Positions 1 through 6,838 are shown, counted from the first letter of the stretch. The stretch: 64,000 nucleotides of DNA from Hyphomicrobium sp. 99 (GCF_000384335.2 NZ_KQ031382.1:2108001-2172000); one strand, 5' to 3'. The notes: generated by a model not told the origin, from the letters alone. Numbers and translations are program-made.

Positions 1-78
1 AGCACATTCGCTTCGCCGTCGCTGATACGTGTCTGGTTGCCGGCCTGCGCCGGCATGACGGTGGTTGAGGCGAGCGCG
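1..78. repeat. REP-like direct repeat, left copy
   Basis: Bases 1-78 recur with few differences at 694-771. Both copies contain a GCCGGCC(T)...GCCGGC hairpin core and end in the same GGTGGTTGAGGCGAGCG tract. The two copies bracket the GIY-YIG gene. The left copy may start before the window. Confidence 0.75.
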
Positions 79-153
79 AAGGTACGTTCGCCCAAAGAAG
101 AGAATCGTAGAAAATGCTCATACAGCGCGAAACAAGAAGTGGGGGGAAGTACA

Positions 154-594
154 ATGCTATCCGTTCCCGAACTTTTTCGAAGAGCTTCCATAGAAATCCG
201 CGGACACGTGGCTTGGGGAAGCGCAGTGCCAGACACCTCGTCTGGTGTATATGTCATCGCCCTTGCCGAGCCGGCGGCCAACTTCACGGCGAAATTGTCA
301 GAAGACCAACTGAAACGTTGGAATGCTGACGAAGAGATCATCTACATCGGAAGAGCGACCCAGCTTCGGAAGCGGATCGCACAATTCTATCGTCACGAAT
401 ACGGTCGATCGAGTCCACATCGAGGCGGCCAGGATATCAAGTTGCTGACTGGCTTGACCGAGGTTTACTGGGGTAGCGCATTGGATTTCGCGGAAGCAGA
501 AAAAGCCATGATCGATGCATTCCACGCCGAGGTTGGTGCGCTTCCGTTCGGCAATCGAATGCGTGCAGCCCAGAAGCGAGCCGCTTCAAACTGA
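154..594 (+). CDS. GIY-YIG nuclease-like protein
   Basis: This 146-residue protein has a GVYVIAL segment near residue 32, then IIYIGRATQLRKRI about 30 residues later. This matches the two-strand GIY...YIG signature followed by the conserved Arg helix of GIY-YIG endonucleases. ATG 154 is preferred over an in-frame ATG at 37, because a purine-rich GGGGGGAAG lies just upstream and the longer N-terminus would be encoded by the repeat at 1-78. The protein is close to a single domain in size, with no visible DNA-binding addition, so its substrate is unknown. It is monocistronic and flanked by direct repeats. Catalytic activity is not certain, because the conserved C-terminal Glu and Asn of the family cannot be assigned confidently (E114 or E120 are candidates). 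Confidence 0.7.
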   Translation: MLSVPELFRRASIEIRGHVAWGSAVPDTSSGVYVIALAEPAANFTAKLSEDQLKRWNADEEIIYIGRATQLRKRIAQFYRHEYGRSSPHRGGQDIKLLTGLTEVYWGSALDFAEAEKAMIDAFHAEVGALPFGNRMRAAQKRAASN

Positions 595-693
595 GTGCGA
601 GGAAGCGGTTCCTCCACCCTCTGTCATCCCGGCGCAGGCCGGGATCCATGCAAGCCTCCGCATGCGTTCTCGCGCGAGCGGCATCGTCCGCGC

Positions 694-771
694 AGCACAT
701 TCGCTCCGCCCTCGCTGATACTTGTCTGGTTGCCGGCCTTCGCCGGCATGACGGTGGTTGAGGCGAGCGCT
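694..771. repeat. REP-like direct repeat, right copy
   Basis: Near-identical to bases 1-78. Together with an inverted core at 623-647 (TCATCCCGGCGCAGGCCGGG) it forms a head-to-head REP pair downstream of the GIY-YIG gene. Confidence 0.75.
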
Positions 772-900
772 GAACTCCGACAACGAAAAATATCAGAGCA
801 AACTTATCCTCGCTCTGCGGCGCGGGTTTACAATCGGAAAGTTTGGGCTCTGAACTCTCATTTTACATATAAAAATCAATATGTTGCATGATTTTTCCAG

Positions 901-929
901 TTGACAGCGTAACGCTCTTCGGGTAGTTT
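901..929 (+). promoter_or_regulatory. Possible promoter of the GTA cluster
   Basis: TTGACA at 901-906 is followed after 17 bases by TAGTTT at 924-929, a good -35 with a weak -10. It lies about 100 bases before the first GTA gene. Known GTAs are controlled by dedicated activators and CtrA, so a sigma-70-like box here is only a candidate. Confidence 0.3.
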
Positions 930-1030
930 TTTGTATAACGCGGAAAGTGTGAGAGGCCGGCGAGACGGCCTCGGGGCTGCAATGTCGGCGCGTCGCGTTC
1001 CAAGCTAAATTTTCCAAAAAGGCAGTGTGC

Positions 1031-1534
1031 ATGGCAGCGGCTTCGACGGCGCGGCGAACCCCTACGCGTGGCCGCCGCGAGACGAAGGCTGCCAAACCGG
1101 GCGAGCCGGAATCCGAGGACGAAAGCTCGGCGCCGAAGTCGAAGCCGATCGCGAAGTCCGCCGCTTCGACGGCGAAGCCAAATTCCAAAGGGGGCGTCAC
1201 GGCAAAGTCCGCTCCCGCGAAACGAACGAGCGCGAAGCCGAATGTCCTCGTTCAGCGCGTCTACAACACGATCGATGGCGAACTGACGAAGCTCGAGAAG
1301 CAGAAGGGGCTCACCTCGCAGGATCGCGAGCGGGCATCCCGCGCACTGTCGCAGATGGTCAACGCACTGGAGAAAGCTGTTGAGATGCAACGCGTGATGA
1401 CGAAGCGGAAGTCAACGGGAGGTGACGCCAAGAGCAAGGAGGCGCTAGCCCATGCGGAAGACCTACGCCGCGAAATTGCGGAACGTCTTGAACGCCTCAA
1501 TCGCAAACGGTCGCCTCAGCGAAGTTCTGAATGA
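1031..1534 (+). CDS. GTA gp1-like small terminase subunit (TerS)
   Basis: This 167-residue protein stands directly before the large terminase and overlaps it by about 80 bases. Residues 1-70 are a low-complexity Ala/Lys/Ser/Pro tail, likely disordered and DNA-contacting. Residues 75-160 are two charged helices with a heptad-like pattern (LTKLEKQKGL..., DRERASRALSQMVNALEKAVEM). That shape and position match RcGTA gp1, which acts as a small terminase subunit during headful packaging. ATG 1031 is chosen; an in-frame GTG lies two codons upstream. The call rests on position and architecture, because this family is poorly conserved in sequence. Confidence 0.6.
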   Translation: MAAASTARRTPTRGRRETKAAKPGEPESEDESSAPKSKPIAKSAASTAKPNSKGGVTAKSAPAKRTSAKPNVLVQRVYNTIDGELTKLEKQKGLTSQDRERASRALSQMVNALEKAVEMQRVMTKRKSTGGDAKSKEALAHAEDLRREIAERLERLNRKRSPQRSSE

Positions 1535-3032
1535 ACTGAGCGCGGACGAACTCGAGTTCATCTCTCACGATTGGGAACTGTGGGCGCGAGACGAGCAACT
1601 TGCGCCCGTATTGATTGGCGCTTCCGACTCGCGTTCCGCGAGCCGGCCGGAAGCGCCGGGCTTGTTGGACGAGCCTCGCGCAACATCGAGCGCACCCGGC
1701 GGCCGGCTCCCCGCAGGGGAGTCTCCGGGTGCAAACAAACAATGGCGTGTGTGGTTGCTGCTTGGCGGCCGCGGATCTGGAAAGACCCGCGCCGGTGCGG
1801 AGTGGGTGCGCAGCCTCGCACTCTCCGAGCCGCCGGACGACGCAACATCCCCGCACACGGCGGCCGGCTCCCCGCAGGGGAGTCGCCGTGAGCAAACAAA
1901 AAACTCGGACGATGCAACAAGCCCGCGCGCTACGGCCGGCTCGCGGAACGCGAGTCGCAGCGCGCCAACAATAAGAATCGCGCTGGTGGGCAAAACACTC
2001 GCCGACGTCCGCAACGTGATGATCGAAGGTCAATCGGGATTGCTCGCCATTCATCCGCCGAAGGAGCGGCCGCTGTTCGAACCGTCGAAGCGGCGCTTGA
2101 CGTGGCCGAACGGAGCGGTAGCGGAATTGTTCTCGGCGGACGAAGCCGAAGCGCTGCGCGGCCCGCAGTTCACGGCCGCCTGGTGCGACGAGCTCGCGAA
2201 ATGGCGCGGCGCGGAAAGGGCGTGGGACATGCTGCAATTCGCACTGCGCCTCGGCGAGGCGCCGCGCGTTTGCGTGACGACAACGCCGCGCGCGACGAAG
2301 CTTTTGAAACAGATCATCGCGGACGAAGCGACAGTGACCGTCAACCTTGCGACCGCCGACAACGCGACGAACCTCGCGCCGACGTTCCTCGCCGAGATGA
2401 CGCGACGCTATGCAGGGTCCGCGATCGGCCGGCAGGAATTGCTCGGCGAGATCGTGGAAGACGCGAGCGATGGCCTGTGGCGGCGTCACTGGATCGAAGA
2501 GGCGCGCGTCACGGCGGCCCCCGAGATGCAACGCGTCGTCGTCGCGCTCGATCCGCCGGTGACGGCGACGGCATCGTCGGACGCTTGCGGGATCGTGGTC
2601 GCGGGATTGGGCGTCGACAAGCGCGCCTACATCTTGGCGGATCGGACCATCCAGGGCCGCACGCCGGAACTCTGGGCGCGGGCGGCGCTCGGCGCGTACG
2701 ACGATTTCGAAGCCGATCGCATGGTGGCGGAAGTCAATCAGGGCGGCGATCTCGTGATCTCGGTCCTGCAGCAGTTTCGCGAGAATTTCCCCGTCGTCAA
2801 AGTCAGAGCGACGCGGGGGAAATGGGTTCGTGCCGAGCCGGTCGCCGCGCTCTATGCGGAGGGCCGCGTCGCGCACGTCGGGCGTTTCGATGCGCTGGAA
2901 GATCAGATGTGTGCGTTCGGTTCGGACGGCACGGTCAAAGGCCGCAGCCCCGACCGCGCCGACGCGCTCGTCTGGGCGCTGACGGATTTGCTTTTGAGCG
3001 ATACGACGAAGCCGTCGGTGCGGATGCTCTAA
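1452..3032 (+). CDS. GTA large terminase subunit with in-frame palindromic insertions
   Basis: This is the DNA-packaging motor ATPase and nuclease (GTA gp2). Walker A is GGRGSGKT at residues 105-112. The Walker B/catalytic segment AAWCDELAKW has D246-E247, and the nuclease domain opens with VVALDPP (D367). At 526 residues it is longer than typical GTA terminases. The excess is two stretches, about residues 56-95 before Walker A and 126-173 between Walker A and the conserved IALVGKTLADVR strand. Both are encoded largely by four copies of the 41-bp palindromic element described separately. The start is uncertain: ATG 1452 overlaps gp1, and TTG codons shortly downstream are alternatives. Whether the enzyme still works with about 80 extra low-complexity residues around its ATPase core is unknown. 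Confidence 0.9.
   Translation: MRKTYAAKLRNVLNASIANGRLSEVLNELSADELEFISHDWELWARDEQLAPVLIGASDSRSASRPEAPGLLDEPRATSSAPGGRLPAGESPGANKQWRVWLLLGGRGSGKTRAGAEWVRSLALSEPPDDATSPHTAAGSPQGSRREQTKNSDDATSPRATAGSRNASRSAPTIRIALVGKTLADVRNVMIEGQSGLLAIHPPKERPLFEPSKRRLTWPNGAVAELFSADEAEALRGPQFTAAWCDELAKWRGAERAWDMLQFALRLGEAPRVCVTTTPRATKLLKQIIADEATVTVNLATADNATNLAPTFLAEMTRRYAGSAIGRQELLGEIVEDASDGLWRRHWIEEARVTAAPEMQRVVVALDPPVTATASSDACGIVVAGLGVDKRAYILADRTIQGRTPELWARAALGAYDDFEADRMVAEVNQGGDLVISVLQQFRENFPVVKVRATRGKWVRAEPVAALYAEGRVAHVGRFDALEDQMCAFGSDGTVKGRSPDRADALVWALTDLLLSDTTKPSVRML
1617..1657 (-). repeat. 41-bp palindromic element, copy 1 (inside terminase)
   Basis: On the reverse strand it reads outer arm, GCCGG, CTCGCG, loop GAA, CGCGAG, T, outer arm. 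The outer 10-base arms GGCGCTTCCG and CGGAAGCGCC pair perfectly. It is translated on the plus strand as GASDSRSASRPEAP. Confidence 0.9.
1692..1732 (+). repeat. 41-bp palindromic element, copy 2 (inside terminase)
   Basis: Outer arms GCACCCGGCG/CTCCGGGTGC (one mismatch) enclose GCCGG, inner stem CTCCCC/GGGGAG, loop GCA and T. It is translated as APGGRLPAGESPG. CAACAT lies just to the left and AAACAAAC to the right. Confidence 0.9.
1853..1893 (+). repeat. 41-bp palindromic element, copy 3 (inside terminase)
   Basis: Outer arms GCACACGGCG/CGCCGTGAGC (one mismatch), inner stem CTCCCC/GGGGAG. It is read in a different frame from copy 2 (TAAGSPQGSRR). Flanks GCAACATCCCC and AAACAAAAAA match other copies. 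Confidence 0.9.
1925..1965 (+). repeat. 41-bp palindromic element, copy 4 (inside terminase)
   Basis: Outer arms GCGCGCTACG/CGCAGCGCGC (one mismatch), inner stem CTCGCG/CGCGAG, loop GAA. It is translated as RATAGSRNASRSA, just before the conserved IALVGKT strand. Confidence 0.9.
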
Positions 3033-3336
3033 TCTCGACCGTCATCCTCGAACGGGCGAGCTTGCGAGGCCGTTCGGGGATCCAGCGTGAGAAGTGCCGA
3101 AGGCACGATATTGCGTCTTCGACGAGTCTAACGCTGGATCCCCGGCCATCGACGCAGCTCCGCTGCGCTCAGCCGAGGATGACGAACTCAAAACCCTCAT
3201 CCCGGCGAAGGCCGGGATCCAGTCGAACATCAACATAACGAGTGTGGATCGCGGACTGGGTGCCGACCTCCGTCGGCATGACGGTGGAGGCGGCGCACAC
3301 ATCAGGCTCCTCGCACAAATTTAGTAAGGACAATGC
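3033..3336. repeat. Terminase-portal gap with REP-like elements
   Basis: No gene is seen. The gap holds an inverted pair of about 50-base units at 3041-3088 and 3132-3183 (GTCATCCTCG...GGGGATCCAGCG and its reverse form). It also holds a CATCCCGGCGAAGGCCGGGAT hairpin core near 3198-3225 facing a GCCGACCTCCGTCGGCATGA core at 3261-3280. Such REP pairs are common in alphaproteobacterial intergenic DNA. Confidence 0.75.
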
Positions 3337-4785
3337 ATGTCGCTGATCTCGGAAGCGCTGACGCGCTGGCTGCCGATGCAAATTAGCGCGCTCGGCGACT
3401 GGCGCAACATCCCCGCGCCCGGCGGCCGGCTCCGCGCAGCGGAGTCGCCGGGCGCAAATCAAAAAGGCACGTCGACAGGCCCGCTCATCGCCTACCAAAA
3501 TCTCGGTGAGCCCGTGTGGGCGCCGCGCGACTATTCCGCCTTCGCCCGCGAAGGCTTCATGCAGAACGCCATCGTCTATCGCTCCGTGCGGATGATAGCG
3601 GAGGCCGCCGCCTCGATCCCGCTGCTCCTCTATGAGGGCGCGAACGAGATCGAGGATCATCCGCTGATCGATCTGCTCCGGCGGCCGAGCCTCGATCACA
3701 CCGGCACCGATTTTCTCGAAGCCTGGTACGGCTTCCTGCTCGTCGCGGGCAATGCGTACGTGGAAGCCGTCGCGCTCGATGGCGAAATCCGCGAGCTGCA
3801 CATCCTGCGCCCCGACCGCATGAAGGTGATCCCCGGTCTCGACGGCTGGCCGGAAGGCTACGAGTACACCGTGGCAGGACGCTCCGTGCGCTTCATCGAT
3901 GACGTGGCTGCGAACGTGCGCCCGATCTTGCACGTGCGCCTCTTCCATCCGGCGAACGATCACTACGGCATGAGCCCGATCGAAGCCGCGGCGACCGCGA
4001 TAGACATTCACAATACGGCTTCGGGCTGGAACAAGGCGCTGCTCGACAACTCCGCGCGGCCGTCGGGAGCGCTCGTCTACGCGGCAGCGAACGGACAGAT
4101 GACGGAGGAGCAGTTCGCGCGGTTGAAGACCGAGCTCGAGACGAGCTTCCAGGGCGCGCGCGCCGCTGGACGTCCGCTGCTCTTGGAAGGCGGCCTCGAC
4201 TGGAAGCCACTGTCGCTGACGCCGAAGGACATGGACTTCATCGAGGCGAAGAACACCGCGGCGCGCGAAATCGCGCTCGCCATCGGCGTGCCCCCGATGC
4301 TGCTCGGCATTCCGGGCGACAATACGTACGCGAACTATCAGGAAGCGCAGCGCGCCTTCTGGCGCCAGACCGTGCTGCCGCTGGTGAACCGAACGGCACG
4401 GGCGCTGTCGAGCTGGTTGAGTCCTGCATTTGTGACTGAGTCTTTGTTTGTGCCCCGCGACTCCGCTGCGCGGAGCCGGCCGCGGGGCACGCTAGAACTG
4501 CGTCCCGATCTCGATCAGATCGAGGCGCTGTCGTCCGAACGCGACGCGCTCTGGAAACGCCTCGAAGGCGTCTCGTTCCTAACGGACGACGAGAAACGCG
4601 CCGCAGCGGGATATGGGGCGAAGGCCCATGCCGAGAGATCGCTGAAATACAATCCCGACCAGCCGCGCGTTCCGGCCGGCAATGCCGACGGCGGACAGTG
4701 GACGGATGGAGGCGGCGGCGGCGGGCGCAGCACGGACGACGGCCGCATCCGCGTTGCGCAGGCAGAGTCTCCCCGGCAATATTGA
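3337..4785 (+). CDS. GTA portal protein with toxin-type C-terminal linker, prematurely stopped
   Basis: This HK97-family portal (GTA gp3) forms the dodecameric head vertex that holds the terminase. Residues 55-365 carry the conserved core (FMQNAIVYRSVRMIAEAAASIPL, MSPIEAAATAIDIHNTASGWNKALLDNSARPSGAL, GVPPMLLGIPGDNTYANY). Two palindromic elements are translated at residues 27-40 and 372-385. The usual GTA portal end (RDALWKRLEGVSFLTDDEKRAAAGYG) is followed by YNPDQPRVPAGNADGGQWT and a glycine run from about residue 438. That kind of linker precedes C-terminal toxin domains in phage-borne polymorphic toxins. The frame stops at TGA 4783, but in the same frame toxin-like sequence continues for 61 codons. 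At 482 residues the protein is about 80 longer than ordinary GTA portals. Confidence 0.9.
   Translation: MSLISEALTRWLPMQISALGDWRNIPAPGGRLRAAESPGANQKGTSTGPLIAYQNLGEPVWAPRDYSAFAREGFMQNAIVYRSVRMIAEAAASIPLLLYEGANEIEDHPLIDLLRRPSLDHTGTDFLEAWYGFLLVAGNAYVEAVALDGEIRELHILRPDRMKVIPGLDGWPEGYEYTVAGRSVRFIDDVAANVRPILHVRLFHPANDHYGMSPIEAAATAIDIHNTASGWNKALLDNSARPSGALVYAAANGQMTEEQFARLKTELETSFQGARAAGRPLLLEGGLDWKPLSLTPKDMDFIEAKNTAAREIALAIGVPPMLLGIPGDNTYANYQEAQRAFWRQTVLPLVNRTARALSSWLSPAFVTESLFVPRDSAARSRPRGTLELRPDLDQIEALSSERDALWKRLEGVSFLTDDEKRAAAGYGAKAHAERSLKYNPDQPRVPAGNADGGQWTDGGGGGGRSTDDGRIRVAQAESPRQY
3415..3455 (+). repeat. 41-bp palindromic element, copy 5 (inside portal)
   Basis: Perfect outer arms GCGCCCGGCG/CGCCGGGCGC, inner stem CTCCGC/GCGGAG, loop GCA. 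Flanked by GGCGCAACATCCCC and AAATCAAAAAG. It is translated near the portal N-terminus as APGGRLRAAESPGA. A half-copy, GCGCTCGGCGACT, lies just upstream at 3388-3400. Confidence 0.9.
4450..4490 (-). repeat. 41-bp palindromic element, copy 6 (inside portal)
   Basis: Reverse-oriented copy with perfect outer arms GTGCCCCGCG/CGCGGGGCAC and inner stem CTCCGC/GCGGAG. It is translated on the plus strand as VPRDSAARSRPRGT, between the conserved portal core and the C-terminal helix. Confidence 0.9.
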
Positions 4786-4971
4786 AATGAAGAATGGCTG
4801 ACTTACCGATTCGGCTACGTGATAGGAAGCGAAGCATTTAGAGACGGATCGATAGACAATATCGTCGTTAGAAAGACGTATAATGCCGGCGTTTTAATCA
4901 GGCACGATCCACGATCTCCGAGAGGATATAGAGTGATCACGGCATATCCATTCAACGATGATACGGAGTGA
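4786..4971 (+). pseudogene. Remnant of a portal-fused toxin domain (RNase-A-like C-terminus)
   Basis: Directly after the portal stop, the same reading frame stays open for 61 codons, from NEEWLTYRFGYVIGSEAF to a final stretch reading VLIRHDPRSPRGYRVITAYP, then TGA at 4969. The combination of a basic/hydrophobic strand, a D-P-R turn and a GY.(V/I)(I/L)TAYP ending resembles the end of bacterial RNase-A-like toxin domains of CdiA-type effectors. The N-terminal part of such a domain, with its His-containing motifs, is absent. The piece therefore looks like a decayed tail cut off by one stop codon plus a deletion. The identification is by motif reading only. Confidence 0.5.
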
Positions 4972-4974
4972 AAC

Positions 4975-5250
4975 ATGCCTCCGCCAGTTCAGTTCAAAAA
5001 ATTCGTCAAGTTGTTTCTTCGAGGAAGTCGTGAGTTTGCGGAGAACAATACCGATTTCATCGCAAGTGCGGTGAGATTGATGCATGCGGACGAAAAGCCC
5101 ATAGTAAAGGACTACATCCGCGAGCTTCTTGGAAGCGGCATAAGCGAACAGGAGCTTCAAAATATCTGGCTCTCATGTTTCCCCAATTACGGCATCGATG
5201 AGGGAAAAATGCGCGCGTTTCTTACAGAAATTCTTGCTCAACTCGAATAG
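4975..5250 (+). CDS. Putative immunity protein for the portal-linked toxin
   Basis: This 91-residue protein starts four bases after the toxin-remnant stop codon, the spacing and order expected of a toxin-immunity pair. It is small, cytosolic (no signal or membrane segment), mostly helical and mildly acidic at its C-terminus. It contains IRELLGSGISEQELQNIWLSCFPNYGI, a pattern seen in small contact-inhibition immunity proteins. Base composition is clearly more AT-rich than the GTA genes on either side, which suggests separate acquisition. No family is recognised with certainty, so the function is inferred from context. Confidence 0.5.
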   Translation: MPPPVQFKKFVKLFLRGSREFAENNTDFIASAVRLMHADEKPIVKDYIRELLGSGISEQELQNIWLSCFPNYGIDEGKMRAFLTEILAQLE

Positions 5251-5300
5251 AGACCGGGTTTCGTGTCCCAAGATCTCCCGTGAAATGAGGAGGCTTCATC

Positions 5301-5552
5301 GTGGCCAACACGCGCGAATTTATTATGAATATTTATCACACGAGTGCTTTAATAGGTCTCCCGTGTCTCGGCCGAGAAGCATATCTCGAAGACCGAGACT
5401 TTCTCGATACATTGACGGGCCGAGAGTATCGTAACATCGAGCGACCCGTGCCTGATCCGGACCACGATACGTGGGTGTGGGATGATCAGCAGTATGATGC
5501 GTACTGGGATTTTCGAAAGAGCAGGAGGGAACGAGGTCAGACTAAACTCTGA
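5301..5552 (+). CDS. Small acidic protein of unknown function, toxin-module cargo
   Basis: This 83-residue gene starts at GTG 5301 behind a near-perfect ribosome site (TGAGGAGG, 5286-5293). The protein has an aromatic and acidic second half (PDPDHDTWVWDDQQYDAYWDF) and a basic end (RKSRRERGQ). It lies between the putative immunity gene and a displaced portal tail and shares their lower GC content. It could be a second immunity protein or cargo of an earlier tail module. No family is recognised. Confidence 0.5.
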   Translation: MANTREFIMNIYHTSALIGLPCLGREAYLEDRDFLDTLTGREYRNIERPVPDPDHDTWVWDDQQYDAYWDFRKSRRERGQTKL

Positions 5553-5709
5553 TCTCGCTCAGCCGCGATATCGAGAAGCCTGATCCGAACGCGACACGCT
5601 CCGGAAACGCCTCGAAGCCGTATCCTTCCTCACCGACGACAAAAAGTCATCGTGGTTCGCCCTCGATAAGTTCATGCGCGATTTCGATAAGAAACAAGAC
5701 GCAGACTGA
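5551..5709 (+). pseudogene. Displaced copy of the portal C-terminal coding region
   Basis: Bases 5551-5640 align with portal bases 4507-4597 over the segment ERDTLRKRLEAVSFLTDDKK, against ERDALWKRLEGVSFLTDDEK in the intact gene. This copy then runs on in a different tail (SSWFALDKFMRDFDKKQDAD) to a TGA at 5707. It has no start of its own. It is best explained as an older portal 3' end pushed downstream when the toxin-immunity module arrived. Confidence 0.75.
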
Positions 5710-5732
5710 TTGCCACCGCGCTCGCTCACTCA

Positions 5733-5860
5733 CAGTCATGCCGGCGGAGGCCGGCACCCACGACAAGCTTCGGTAAAACGGCAGATGCTGTTCACTCGGC
5801 GCGGCCAGCATGCGCATGCACTGCGGGTTGCCTGGATCCCGGCCTGCGCCGGGATGACGG
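5733..5860. repeat. REP-like inverted pair before the protease gene
   Basis: GTCATGCCGGCGGAGGCCGGCA near 5735-5756 and GGATCCCGGCCTGCGCCGGGAT near 5833-5855 are oppositely oriented hairpin cores about 75 bases apart. Confidence 0.7.
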
Positions 5861-5878
5861 ACCCGTTTCACCACGCCC

Positions 5879-5919
5879 GTGCCTTGCGGCCGGCTCCGCG
5901 CAGCGGAGTCGCAAGGCAC
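5879..5919 (+). repeat. 41-bp palindromic element, copy 7
   Basis: Perfect outer arms GTGCCTTGCG/CGCAAGGCAC, inner stem CTCCGC/GCGGAG, loop GCA. It ends 18 bases before the protease start codon, just upstream of the AAGGA ribosome site. GTTTCACCACGCCC lies to its left, a flank shared with copies 10 and 13. Confidence 0.9.
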
Positions 5920-5937
5920 ACTCATAAGGACTCCCAC

Positions 5938-6636
5938 ATGACCGAACACTTTCTGCTGCCCGCTTCGCTGTCGAAACGGAGCCGGGCGTTGCCGCTCGAG
6001 GCAAAGGCCCTCGATGATGGCGTGTTCGAAGGCTACGCGAGCCTCTTCAATCGCGAGGACTTAGGCCACGACGTCATTGCGCCCGGCGCATTTCGCGACA
6101 GCCTGCTCAATCGCGGCGCCGCGCGCATCAAGATGCTGTTCCAGCACGATCCGGCCGAGCCGATCGGCGTCTGGGATGAAATACGCGAAGATGCGCGCGG
6201 CCTCTTCGTACGCGGACGATTGACGACGGCAGTCTCCAAGGCGCGCGAAGTATTGGAGTTGATGCGCGCGGGCGCGCTCGACGGGCTTTCGATCGGCTTC
6301 AAGACGGTGAAAGCGCGGCGCGATGCGGCAACCGGCGTGCGTCGTCTCGAGAAAGTCGATCTCTGGGAAATTTCGGTCGTCACGTTTCCGATGCTGCCGG
6401 GCGCGCGCGTCCAAAGTGTGAAGACGCGGCCGTTCGTGGCCAGCGCGCCGACCGAACGAGAATTCGAGCGCTGGCTCACGCGGGATGCTGGGCTAACGCG
6501 GATGGAGGCGCGGGCGGTGCTCCGCTCGGGCTTCCACGGTCTCAAGGCTTTGCGGGATGCAGGCCGGACCTTCGGCAACGACGCTACGCTCGCTTCTCGT
6601 TTCCGGAAAGCGGCGCGGCTGATGGCACAAGCGTAA
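5938..6636 (+). CDS. GTA prohead protease (HK97 family)
   Basis: GTA gp4 is a serine protease that matures the capsid and cuts the scaffold. The 232-residue protein has the family's core: GVFEGYASLFNREDLGHDVIAPGAF, then the conserved MLFQHDP (catalytic His about residue 73) and DGLSIGFKT (Ser about residue 119). After about residue 165 comes a shorter, less conserved C-terminus. ATG 5938 is chosen because AAGGA precedes it and the upstream reading frame consists of repeats. It lies between portal and capsid, the expected order, although the usual tight coupling to the portal has been broken by about 1.1 kb of cargo and repeats. Confidence 0.9.
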   Translation: MTEHFLLPASLSKRSRALPLEAKALDDGVFEGYASLFNREDLGHDVIAPGAFRDSLLNRGAARIKMLFQHDPAEPIGVWDEIREDARGLFVRGRLTTAVSKAREVLELMRAGALDGLSIGFKTVKARRDAATGVRRLEKVDLWEISVVTFPMLPGARVQSVKTRPFVASAPTEREFERWLTRDAGLTRMEARAVLRSGFHGLKALRDAGRTFGNDATLASRFRKAARLMAQA

Positions 6637-6649
6637 CACCTAATTCCCG

Positions 6650-6784
6650 TCATCCCGGCGAAGGCCGGGATCCAGTCAGAGTTCAGCAGAATGAAAAGCG
6701 ATCGTCTCGGCCAGAGCATCGAGAATGATCGCGCAACTCATCTGCAAAGGCTTGTCTGGGCCCCGGCCTTCGCCGGGGTGACGG
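6650..6784. repeat. REP-like inverted pair between protease and capsid genes
   Basis: GTCATCCCGGCGAAGGCCGG at 6650-6669 faces CCCCGGCCTTCGCCGGGGTG at 6761-6780. No gene is seen in 6637-6838. Confidence 0.75.
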
Positions 6785-6838
6785 ACTAGGGGCGAACGCT
6801 CGCGCCTTTCTCCTATTTCAAACAAACAGGACTAACAC

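Larger units (their letters stand above)
595..1030. other. Intergenic region before the GTA cluster
   Basis: The first 180 bases are the REP pair described separately. Bases 772-1030 are AT-richer than their surroundings and contain no convincing gene. This is the only long non-coding stretch ahead of the GTA genes, so the cluster promoter is expected here. Confidence 0.5.

Noticed and set aside
2102..3238. Second forward frame inside the terminase gene
   Set aside because: It is an Arg/Gly/Ala-rich out-of-frame translation of the terminase and repeat region with no coding features of its own.
5710..5937. N-terminal extension of the prohead protease
   Set aside because: The extra residues are encoded by REP and palindromic repeats, and a good ribosome site precedes ATG 5938, where homology begins.
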